A stretch of DNA of 64,000 nt from Agelas oroides. Lineage: Eukaryota > Porifera > Demospongiae > Agelasida > Agelasidae. The stretch is taken from positions 6,228,636 to 6,292,635 of the forward strand of contig OX422183.1 of the NCBI GenBank assembly GCA_949130485.1, written 5' to 3'. Positions 46,001 to 52,371 of the stretch are shown here, one piece after another (position 1 is the stretch's first letter; every line of letters starts with the position of its first letter). Position numbers and translations under genes: made by a program. The notes below the pieces were generated by a model, which saw only the letters and a program-made list of their open reading frames with translations, was not told where the DNA came from and searched no databases.

Positions 46001-49000
46001 ATACTACTGTACACCATCTGCATACTACTGTATACTGTCTGCATACTACTGTATACTGTCTGCATACTACTGTATACCATCTGCATACTACTGTATACTG
46101 TCTGCATACTACTGTATACTGTCTGCATACTACTGTATACCATCTGCATACTACTGTATACCATCTGCATACTACTGTATACTGTCTGCATACTACTACC
46201 CACCTCTCCATTAATCTCCATGACTAATCTGAGCACGCCGTGTGCTGCTGGGTGTTGAGGTCCAAAGTTCATGGTCATGTTGGTCACCGTCTTCCCAGGA
46301 ACTGGCTCTGTGAGAGTAGAGGGAGGGAGGGAGGGAGGGAGGGAGGGGGGAGGTAGGGAGGGAGGGAGGGAGGGAGGGAGGGAGGGAGGGAGGGGGGAGG
46401 GAGGGAGGGAGGGAGGGGGGAGGGAGGGAGGGGGGAGGGAGGGAGGGAGGGAGGGAGGGAGGGAGGGAGGGAGGGAGGGAGGGAGGGAGGGAGGGAGGGG
46501 GGAGGGAGGGAGGGAGGGAGGGAGGGAGGGGGGAGGGAGGGAGGGAGGGAGGGGGGAGGGGGGAGGGAGGGAGGAGGGAGGGAGGGAGGGAGGGAGGGAG
46601 GGAGGGAGGGAGGGAGGGAGGGAGGGAGGGAGGGAGGGAGGAAGGAAGGGAGGACTAAAATTAGTATTAATTTTAGTATTAATTTTAGTATATTAAATAA
46701 ACGGAATAGTATGCAGTCTACCAAGGGAACTTTACATAGGTGCAAACAGTGTGTACCAGGCTCCTTTTTCTCCTCAGCACAAGAGCCTAAAAATAGGGCA
46801 GCCATGTAGCAGTTTCTGCTGACTAAGTTTTGTAATGGGGGCACACTGTTATAATTCTTTATTAAGGTACAAGTATTAAAGTACATTAAGGTACAGTGGA
46901 ACCTCGCCTAACTGAACCTCGGCTGTTCGGATTATCCGGCCTCGATCTCTGCGCATTGTATTTAACGCCTACGCTGCGCACGGAGCAAAGTAGCTATACT
47001 AGATCGTTTGAAGGGAGGAGTAACCACACAAAGATGGCGGAATTTTTTCGACCATCAGGTGAATATAGCAGGAAAAGAAACGACAGTGCTAATTATAGAC
47101 CATATTTGCATGATGATTCACATATCTGGCTATTTTCATGATCTGGTCCCATTGTAGCCAGATAAGTGAGGGTCCCCTGTAGTTGCAGTGTTATGGAGCA
47201 GGTAAATTGCCACAACTATTCATCTAATGCCAAGTTTTATACCAGGTGATGATGATCAACTGCTTCCTTCCTCTGGGGACAAAGCCACCTACACAATCAG
47301 ACCCTGTAGACCTTTGGATGAGGGAGGGCTTTAAAAATTAGCTTGCTACAGAACTACCTTACTCCACAAACCCATTCTCTCCTGGAAACCTTACTATTAG
47401 CTTGCCACAGAACTACCTTACTCCACAAACCCATTCTCTCCTGGAAACCTTACTATTAGCTTGCCACAGAACTACCTTACTCCACAAACCCATTCTCTCC
47501 TGGAAACCTTACTATTAGCTTGCCACAGAACTACCTTACTCCACAAACCCATTCTCTCCTGGAAACCTTACTACTGAACTGTTAGGGTCAATTGAAATTG
47601 AGATCAGGGTAGAGTGACAGGGACAGGGACAGGAATAGAGGGACAGGAACAGGGAAAGATGGACAGGACTAGGGACAGAGAGACAGGACAGGGACAGGGA
47701 CAGAGGGACGGGGAGAGGGACAGGGATAGGGATAGAGATACAATGGCCTCCTGTAGCTAAGAGGGTATGCATGTACTGGGCTTAAAGACAAACAGCACAT
47801 GTGGGGTGCCCAGCTCTAGAAGAGGCTAGAGCCCCCCTTCTGTACCTCATTAGCCTCGTACCCAGGCCATGCGAAAGAGGCTAACACCTCTGGTTTCTGA
47901 CTAGGACGAGTTTATTGCAATCATGCAGAGCTCAGAGAGTAGAGTAGCTAAACTTCTAGATAATTATACAAGTATCACCATCGTACAAAGCTATACCAGA
48001 AAATATCACGAGTTTGTTGCCGTCTGTATTGTTACGAGTGCGCAGCACGAGTAACAATGCCAATGGCAACAAATGAGTGATGTTTTTTCCAGTATAGCTT
48101 GGTACTATGGTGATAATGATTTTATCATACGAATCTTCAATTTCATTGCACGTTCAGACGCACGCACGTGACTTGTAGTACCTGATACGGATTCTTGCGT
48201 GACTTGCAGTACTGATACGGATTCTCACGTGACTTGTAGTACTGATACGGATTCTCGCGTGACTTGTAGTAAAAAATACAGCTTTTTATAAACTGCGTGC
48301 AGCTGCAAGGCTTCCCCATTGACTCCCATACATTAGTGTGAGTTAGACATATGATCATATGTTTGTAAAGCATACCTCATGAATATATATATAGCTAATC
48401 GTTTATCAGAGAATCGGTAGACTCTCTATGTAGGAATGACGTGGAAGGGCAATATATGCAATACTTAAGCAAAAGCCGTATAATACTATTAGTGACTTGT
48501 AAGCCATGGTGTCGGCTGGGAGTTTATATTATACTCATACCACTGAAATAATATAACAAAAGGCCATGCTAGAATAGTCCTACACCCAGATCACAATCCA
48601 CCTCAGGTGAGAAATGGTCTGGTGAACCAAGTCAAATTTCTTGGGTCTATTATCAGAATGTAGTAAGGACCAATGAGATTGCACGATTGCTAATTGTCAA
48701 GTGGTAACTCCCTGACAGCAAAATGCTTAAACGTTGCTAGGTTACACTAGTCTCCAAAGCTAGCCCAGAAAATTTTGACTTTGTGCGCTAGACTATTTGA
48801 GATTCTAGCACAGATATGCTTCTCTTCCGATTGCAATTAGCCCTCAAACAAAAATTGTTTTCCTCTGTGCTCTTTGTAAGTCATCAGTCCTTGGGAGTTC
48901 CTTAATATGAGTCTAATTGTACGATTGGGATTTCTTCCTAAGTTAGCCCCTTAAGCCCTATAGTGCACTTTTGGTTACATCATACTGTGCACTGCGCAGA

Positions 49001-51976
49001 AAAGATAGTCTCTGTACGCTTGCCCCCAGGTTCTGCGTCAGCAGAAAGGGTAGGACAGGGGGAAGTTGGGTTGGGTCACCCGCAGGATGACATGCACATG
49101 GAGGCTGCTAGGCTTGGCTGCAAAAACACCATGGTTGGGACCGGGTGGGCCAATTCTTGCCCTGGCTGCATGGGCAGGCTTAGAAAACGCTGCTCTCCCC
49201 TTGTAGGGGGGTCATTTCTGGCAGGGAAGGCTGCTTGGGCTTTGAGCGGGTGTAGGGCAACTGAGAGTGCTGACTATTGCATGCTCGTTAATGAGTGGAT
49301 GTGGTTAAGGTCATGAGTCAGCTTGCTAAGGCTGGAAGTGCACTTGGGTTCAGTTTTGGAGTCAGAGCTTGGACAGAAATGGAGATACGGTGCGTTAAAG
49401 GCATGTATAGGCTAAAACTAGTCTCAAGTGAAAGTTATTAACTGAGTAAACCACAAATATTAGAAAGGCACACCAATTGCAGTTGTCAGGGCAACAACCC
49501 CATCCACAACCCACACCCCCACTGGGTAATAGAGAGGTTCTTAGGTACACCAATGAATGCAGTTGTCAAGGCAGCAAATTTAGTACTATCCACAACCTGT
49601 ATCCCTACTGAGTAATAGCCCTAGAGGTTCTTAGTTACACCAATGATTGCAGTTGTCAAGGCAGCAACTAGCAACTAAACGTACCATCCACAACCAGTAT
49701 ACCCACCTGGTAATAGAGAGGCCCTTAGTTACACCAATGATTGCAGTTGTCAAGGCAGCAACTAGCAACTAAACGTACCATCCACAACCAGTATACCCAC
49801 CTGGTAATAGAGAGGCTCTTAGTTACACCAATGATTGCAGTTGTCAAGGCAGCAACTAGCAACTAAACGCACCATCCACAACCAGTATACCCACCTGGTA
49901 ATAGAGAGGCCCTCAGTTACACCAATGATTGCAGTTGTCAAGGCAGCAACTAGCAACTAAACGTACCATCCACAACCAGTATACCCACCTGGTAATAGAG
50001 AGGCTCTTAGTTACACCAATGATTGCAGTTGTCAAGGCAGCAACTAGCAACTAAACGTACCATCCACAACCAGTATACCCACCTGGTAATAGAGAGGCTC
50101 TTGGTTACACCAATGATTGCAGTTGTCAAGGCAGCAACTAGCAACTAAACGTACCATCCACAACCAGTATACCCACCTGGTAATAGAGAGGCTCTTAGTT
50201 ACACCAATGATTGCAGTTGTCAAGGCAGCAACTAGCAACTAAACGTACCATCCACAACCAGTATACCCACCTGGTAATAGAGAGGTTCTTAGCTACACCA
50301 ATGATTGCAGTTGTCAAGGCAGCAACTAGCAACTAAACGTACCATTCACAACCAGTATACCCACCTGGTAATAGAGAGGCTCTTAGTTACACCAATGATT
50401 GCAGTTGTCAAGGCAGCAACTAGCAACTAAACGTACCATCCACAACCAGTATACCCACCTGGTAATAGAGAGGCTCTTAGTTACACCAATGATTGCAGAT
50501 GTCAAGGCAGCAACTAGCAACTAAACGTACCATCCACAACCAGTATACCCACCTGGTAATAGAGAGGCTCTTAGTTACACCAATGATTGCAGTTGTCAAG
50601 GCAGCAACTAGCAACTAAACGTACCATCCACAACCAGTATACCCACCTGGTAATAGAGAGGCTCTTAGTTACACCAATGATTGCAGTTGTCAAGGCAGCA
50701 ACTAGCAACTAAAACGTACCATCCACAACCAGTATACCCACCTGGTAATAGAGAGGTTCTTAGCTACACCAATGATTGCAGATGTCAAGGCAGCAACTAG
50801 CAACTAAACGTACCATTCACATCCCACACAGCTGACTCTTCATTGGGGTACATCACATTCCCAGTGAATCCCCCCAGTTTCCCTGGCAACTTGAGAGGTT
50901 CAAGCTCCTTCGGACCACTGTCTTCTTTCATTTGAGGCTGCTGACTGGAGTAAAACCTAGTGAGGGGAAGCAAAGAATGGATTGTAGATAGCGTTGTTCC
51001 CAGGTCCGTGCCCAGCTTCCCGAGTGTGGAAAAGTTGGAGAGAGGAATTGGAGAGGGAGGCTGGGTTGATGGTTTCTTAGTCCAATGGATCCCAGATCCT
51101 TCTGACCGTGTGAGGAAGGAGAGGGAGGCTGGATTGATGGTTTCTTAGTCCAATGGATCCCAGATCCTTCTGACCGGGTGGGGAAGGGTCTGGGGAATAA
51201 CCTTGTCCGAAGTGTCTTGCTGGATTGCCAAGGGTTTAGCCTACTTCTCCGGCCCCCGGCCAGCTTCGCCCCAGACCCTTCCTCACCTGGTCAGAAGGAT
51301 CTGGAATCCATTGGACTAAGCAACCATCAACCCAGCCTCCCCTCTCCAACTTCACCATACTGCAAGCAACGAAAAGCTGGGTGGGGGCCTGGGATTGACG
51401 TTACAATCTTGCAAACTCTGTTTTCAGATCTTCAATGTGATTGGTCAGGTACTACTACTCCAAGTTCAATATTTCCACATCCTACTGTATATTCAAAATA
51501 AATGACCAATCACATTAAGGAATGAGGATGTGTTATATCGCTCATCAACACCAACAGTAGCACACCAGTGCTCAAGACACTTCTGTGCAAGGTTTTCTCC
51601 AGACCCTTCCTTTTGCAGGTGGGTGGTAAGAAACTGATAACCAATGAACTGGAGCGATATTATCTTGTGCTTTAGTGCTGGCTGAGCTATTTTTATCAGC
51701 AATCATAAATTCCCATAGAGCATTAATCTGTTTAGCTGTCTTAAAAATAAGAGGGAGTCAGGCTGAATTTAATATCAAGAGGCCAAACAGTCCACACCCT
51801 TCTATCCGCGATCCAGTCAGAAGGGACTGGGGGTTTTCTTGATATGTCTGAGAATATAGCTTTTTAAGGAGCACAACAGAGTGTACTAACCTGGCCTTGC
51901 TTTCACCATATCCTCCCAAAAGCGTAGGAGAGCGCAGCCGAGACAGAAGAACAAAACTCCTCCTCACTAACGCCAT
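33712..51976 (-). CDS. NDUFS2: NADH:ubiquinone oxidoreductase 49-kDa subunit (complex I), complete, 12 exons
   Basis: Exons (minus): 51976-51891, 50956-50814, 46307-46204, 43129-43049, 42724-42491, 41567-41415, 39879-39674, 39597-39468, 37112-37017, 35861-35778, 34953-34896, 33749-33712. They sum to 1413 nt, every phase joins, all introns are GT-AG, and the product is 470 residues (human about 463). A short Arg/Ser/Leu-rich N-terminus fits a mitochondrial presequence. Conserved blocks in order: [140 protein letters not shown] and the C-terminus [14 protein letters not shown]2 lies in the peripheral arm of complex I on the matrix side and forms much of the ubiquinone site with NDUFS7; its family is related to the NiFe hydrogenase large subunit. 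The reading frame is intact, so it is probably functional. Confidence 0.95.
33844..34787. mobile_element. Second TTAA transposon family, in NDUFS2 intron 11
   Basis: Flanked by TTAA (33840-33843 and 34788-34791), with 14-bp perfect terminal repeats ggtaggacaacctt extended by aatc after one mismatch. Internal similarity to unit A is visible (ctggcggcactttcatgtgg and cggaactttgaaga against the A left module). It is thus a sister family of A, 944 bp long, without transposase. Confidence 0.85.
34896..34953 (-). CDS. NDUFS2: NDUFS2 exon 11
   Basis: Encodes [19 protein letters not shown] plus one base, with donor gtaagt-like gtaagtag. Confidence 0.95.
35229..35700. mobile_element. Pogo/Tigger-like MITE remnant (NDUFS2 intron 10)
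   Basis: The CAGTGGAACC end follows TA at 35227-35228. Related internal phrases (ccacttaacggaccccttga, cgatataacggacaattccg) follow to about 35700. It is similar to the better-preserved element at 41966-42445. No clear right end. Confidence 0.55.
35778..35861 (-). CDS. NDUFS2: NDUFS2 exon 10
   Basis: Encodes [20 protein letters not shown] to PGFFHL, 28 codons. The Phe in PGFFHL stands where most homologues have Ala. Confidence 0.9.
36045..36878. mobile_element. MITE with TACCGTATAGCGC ends, with an internal second end
   Basis: The first 23 bp (taccgtatagcgctaaattt then tcg) and the last 23 bp are perfect reverse complements. A further left-end copy occurs at about 36485-36530 (atagcgcttaattttcaagg), so this is probably one 395-bp element plus a solo or partial copy. 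It lies in NDUFS2 intron 9. Confidence 0.75.
37017..37112 (-). CDS. NDUFS2: NDUFS2 exon 9
   Basis: Encodes [20 protein letters not shown] to VVEAPK, 32 codons in phase 0, with a strong acceptor (gtctctctgcag) and donor gtagga. Confidence 0.95.
37203..37832. mobile_element. TAGCCTCGTTCCCAG-family MITE with 9-bp target duplication
   Basis: 15-bp inverted ends (tagcctcgttcccag) at 37203 and 37832, flanked by the perfect 9-bp duplication gataccttg (37194-37202 and 37833-37841). 630 bp, in NDUFS2 intron 8. Nine-base duplications suggest a Mutator-type transposase. The interior has cacgtgagtgacgt near one end and the inverted counterpart near the other. Confidence 0.85.
38270..39500 (-). repeat. 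85-bp minisatellite made of the NDUFS2 exon 8 / intron 8 junction
   Basis: About 14 units. On the minus strand each reads: end of exon 8 (gtggacgatgccaag ... gggggagatgaag), then gtgagagtgtgggagtg, then about 25 bp of intron, then the next exon end. Most units thus carry a copy of 15 codons ([15 protein letters not shown]) and of the 5' splice site. Unit length is not a multiple of three. Confidence 0.9.
39468..39597 (-). CDS. NDUFS2: NDUFS2 exon 8
   Basis: Encodes [20 protein letters not shown] to [15 protein letters not shown], donor gtgaga. The last 45 coding bases and the donor are the founder of the 85-bp minisatellite that follows. Confidence 0.95.
39598..39673 (-). repeat. 76-bp intron 7, almost entirely GT/CA dinucleotides
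   Basis: Between exons 7 and 8. It reads gtgtgtgtgtatgtg at the donor side, with a short aactcctctc break, then cacacacacctcag at the acceptor. It can fold on itself as a GT:CA hairpin. Confidence 0.85.
39674..39879 (-). CDS. NDUFS2: NDUFS2 exon 7
   Basis: Encodes [20 protein letters not shown] to IGRHGDCYD plus two bases. The acceptor AG is the end of a 200-bp CA tract and the donor gtgtgt opens a GT tract. Confidence 0.95.
39880..40090 (+). repeat. GT microsatellite at NDUFS2 exon 7 acceptor
   Basis: About 200 bp of (GT)n with gcgt and ttgc variants. On the coding strand it is (CA)n ending in the acceptor AG. Confidence 0.95.
40109..40500. mobile_element. TAGCCTCG-family MITE remnant (NDUFS2 intron 6)
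   Basis: Ends tagcctcgttccc (40112) and gaaggcctgggaatgaggcta (inverted, near 40496); internal cacgtgcatgg and atcacgtggtaaga. No clean target duplication seen. Confidence 0.6.
40555..40790 (+). repeat. Decamer tandem repeat (aaggatgtgc / aagggtgtgc)
   Basis: About 22 copies of a 10-bp unit, alternating gatgtgc and ggtgtgc, with catgc insertions. In NDUFS2 intron 6. Confidence 0.9.
41415..41567 (-). CDS. NDUFS2: NDUFS2 exon 6
   Basis: Encodes [20 protein letters not shown] to [10 protein letters not shown], 51 codons. The acceptor ctcatctcag follows a CA tract of about 110 bp. Confidence 0.95.
41579..41702 (+). repeat. GT microsatellite at NDUFS2 exon 6 acceptor
   Basis: (GT)n with gcgtgcatgcatgtgtatgc variants, ending about ten bases from the exon 6 acceptor. 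Confidence 0.9.
41703..41955 (+). repeat. Purine-only tract
   Basis: About 250 bp of almost pure G and A including a G20-type run at 41755-41774. On the coding strand of NDUFS2 this is an intronic pyrimidine tract. Confidence 0.85.
41966..42445. mobile_element. Pogo/Tigger-like MITE (NDUFS2 intron 5)
   Basis: CAGTGGAACCTC at both ends in inverted orientation, flanked by TA (41964-41965 and 42446-42447). Subterminal taacgga and gcggac motifs recur. 480 bp, non-coding. CAGT ends plus TA duplication fit the pogo branch of Tc1/mariner. Confidence 0.8.
42491..42724 (-). CDS. NDUFS2: NDUFS2 exon 5
   Basis: Encodes [20 protein letters not shown] to [10 protein letters not shown], 78 codons in phase 0. 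The acceptor ttaccag is immediately preceded by about 210 bp of CCCCT/TCTCC repeats. Confidence 0.95.
42729..42938 (+). repeat. GGGGA and GGAGA pentanucleotide tracts at NDUFS2 exon 5 acceptor
   Basis: Two adjoining pentamer arrays, (ggaggg/ggggag)n then (ggagagaggag)n, forming a polypyrimidine run on the coding strand directly before the exon 5 acceptor. Confidence 0.95.
43049..43129 (-). CDS. NDUFS2: NDUFS2 exon 4
   Basis: Encodes [20 protein letters not shown] to KTYLQ, 27 codons in phase 0, donor gtgagc. Confidence 0.95.
43288..44041. mobile_element. MITE with TACCCAGGCCGCTC ends (NDUFS2 intron 3)
   Basis: Left end tacccaggccgctcgcaag and right end ctttttgtgagcggcctggg are inverted copies (about 28 bp). 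The 8-bp taggatat occurs on both sides (43280-43287 and 44042-44049), a likely target duplication. It is related by sequence to the TAGCCTCG family. Confidence 0.7.
44693..44764 (-). tRNA. tRNA-Trp (CCA)
   Basis: The minus strand folds as a 72-nt cloverleaf: acceptor stem GACTCTG with CGGGGTC (including G-U pairs), D-arm GGCGCAATGGTAGCGC, anticodon arm TCTGA-CTCCAGA-TCAGA with anticodon CCA, T-arm ATGTTCGAATCAT, discriminator A. Box A and B promoters are intact. A T-run (rc of gaaaaaaaaagaaaaaagg) just downstream is a Pol III terminator. It lies in NDUFS2 intron 3, same strand as the host gene. Confidence 0.93.
45480..45551 (-). tRNA. tRNA-Trp (CCA), second copy
   Basis: 72-nt cloverleaf with GACTCCG acceptor strand, the same D and anticodon arms (CCA) and T-arm CGTGTTCGAATCACG. 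It differs from the other copy at a few stem positions, including a g at AGAAGGGTGCG. A long T-run follows on the minus strand. It is part of a tandem duplication with 44693-44764. Confidence 0.93.
45650..46198. repeat. 21-bp minisatellite (catactactgtatactgtct)
   Basis: About 26 units in which tactgtctgca and taccatctgca alternate fairly regularly, giving a 42-bp higher-order period over much of the array. Because 21 is a multiple of three, long repetitive ORFs open on both strands; these are not genes. Confidence 0.95.
46204..46307 (-). CDS. NDUFS2: NDUFS2 exon 3
   Basis: Encodes [19 protein letters not shown] to LVMEINGE. The acceptor sits at the end of a 320-bp CCCT tract, and the donor gtgggt runs straight into the 21-bp minisatellite. 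Confidence 0.95.
46319..46650 (+). repeat. GGGA tetranucleotide tract at NDUFS2 exon 3 acceptor
   Basis: About 330 bp of (ggga)n with ggggga interruptions. On the coding strand it is the polypyrimidine tract leading to the exon 3 acceptor. Confidence 0.95.
46894..47160. mobile_element. Pogo/Tigger-like MITE remnant
   Basis: The CAGTGGAACCTCG end follows TA at 46892-46893, with ctaactgaacctcggctgtt and cggattatccggcctc typical of such elements. The right end is not found. In NDUFS2 intron 2. Confidence 0.55.
47337..47575 (+). repeat. 59-bp tandem repeat, four units
   Basis: Unit ttagcttgccacagaactac ... cccattctctcctggaaacc recurs at 59-bp spacing (47391, 47450, 47509). The first copy is slightly diverged. 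Confidence 0.9.
47598..47740 (+). repeat. GACAGG-type hexanucleotide repeat
   Basis: Imperfect (gggaca/gagaca)n, about 24 units. Confidence 0.85.
47971..48120. repeat. Hairpin-forming inverted repeat
   Basis: tatcaccatcgtacaaagct ... agtttgttgcc is inverted as ggcaacaaatgag ... agtatagcttggtactatgg tgata. About 50-bp arms with a short centre; a MITE-like hairpin in NDUFS2 intron 2. Confidence 0.65.
48163..48272 (+). repeat. 30-bp tandem repeat, about 3.5 units
   Basis: Unit cgtgacttgtagtactgata cggattctcg repeated with single-base differences. Confidence 0.9.
48273..49459. other. NDUFS2 intron 2, unique-looking part
   Basis: No repeat family or exon recognised apart from short scraps resembling the dispersed cccaggttc-type MITE around 49020. 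Confidence 0.4.
49460..50818 (-). repeat. 94-bp minisatellite carrying the NDUFS2 exon 2 donor
   Basis: About 14 units. On the minus strand each reads ctctctattaccag (acceptor-like), gtgggtatactggttgtgga, tg, then gtacgtttagttgctagttg. The last stretch equals the start of intron 2 after the real exon 2 end (gatgtgaatg then gtacgtttag). Each unit thus contains a 22-nt pseudo-exon between plausible splice signals. Confidence 0.85.
50814..50956 (-). CDS. NDUFS2: NDUFS2 exon 2
   Basis: Encodes [20 protein letters not shown] to [12 protein letters not shown] plus one base. The donor gtacgtttag abuts a 94-bp minisatellite whose units copy this donor. Confidence 0.9.
51000..51400. repeat. Inverted repeat / MITE in NDUFS2 intron 1
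   Basis: A direct duplication of ggctgggttgatggtttctt agtccaatggatcccagatc (51058-51115 and 51126-51180) faces an inverted copy at 51285-51350. The outer parts (cccaggtccgtgcccagctt and aagctgggtgggggcctggg) resemble the TAGCCTCG family. Confidence 0.7.
51891..51976 (-). CDS. NDUFS2: NDUFS2 exon 1 (presequence)
   Basis: ATG at 51976-51974. It encodes [20 protein letters not shown] and eight more residues plus two bases; the donor is AG then gttagt. An upstream in-frame ATG exists (near 51991), but the product from 51976 is already a good targeting peptide. Confidence 0.85.
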
Positions 51977-52363
51977 TTTATCAATTGTCATGTGACTATT
52001 CCGCTTATGTTGCGTAAACGAAAAAACAATTGTCCGTATACTACTTACCCACGTGGTCAGTTTTTTCCGCGCGCGCTTGATGGCGCATTGCTGCAAGAAG
52101 TTGGTGTCGTCTTTGAAGTGAGTTTACGGCAACAAAATTTGTTTATGTGTTGCCGCATCTACTGTATAAACTGTAAACTTATAGATACATCGGTGCGTTT
52201 GCTGTCAAGTTGTCGACAAGTGCGACAAATTGTCGCCAACAAGCTACGCCCCGTTGGCTTGCATTGCAGTGCGATTCTCATGTAACTGCACTTTATCTCT
52301 CTTCTCTAGATCTAAGCTGGCATCACCGGATCAGATTGCAGCATATTCGTAGCCTTCCGGAAA
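51977..52363. promoter_or_regulatory. Probable bidirectional promoter of NDUFS2 and the DNMT3-type gene
   Basis: 387 bp separate the divergent start codons. The stretch has a CG-containing core (ccgcgcgcgcttgatggcgc at about 52067-52086) while most of the window is CpG-poor outside coding DNA. No TATA box is placed convincingly for either gene. The assignment is by position. Confidence 0.5.
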
Positions 52364-52371
52364 ATGCAGTC
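52364..52371 (+). CDS. DNMT3: DNMT3-type gene, 8-nt first coding exon
   Basis: ATGCAGTC followed by gtaagc. It is proposed because its phase (two bases over) fits the next exon's one leading base and gives an uninterrupted start. The alternative is a start at an ATG inside exon 2. Confidence 0.5.

Larger units (their letters stand above)
44640..46198. repeat. Tandem segmental duplication: tRNA-Trp plus 21-bp minisatellite
   Basis: Blocks 44640-45115 and 45425-46198 each hold a tRNA-Trp, the spacer gccaacaatgtattcttaat ... gtatcatctgtgcatac, and a minisatellite of catactactgtatactgtct. The array has about 10 units in the first block and about 26 in the second. The second array ends at the donor of NDUFS2 exon 3. 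Confidence 0.85.

Noticed and set aside
45609..46287. Repetitive proteins of about 200 residues on both strands
   Set aside because: The 21-bp unit is a multiple of three, so all six frames can stay open. Only 46204-46307 is coding (NDUFS2 exon 3).
46271..46886. Gly/Arg-rich and Pro/Ser-rich proteins
   Set aside because: Translations of the GGGA tract next to NDUFS2 exon 3.
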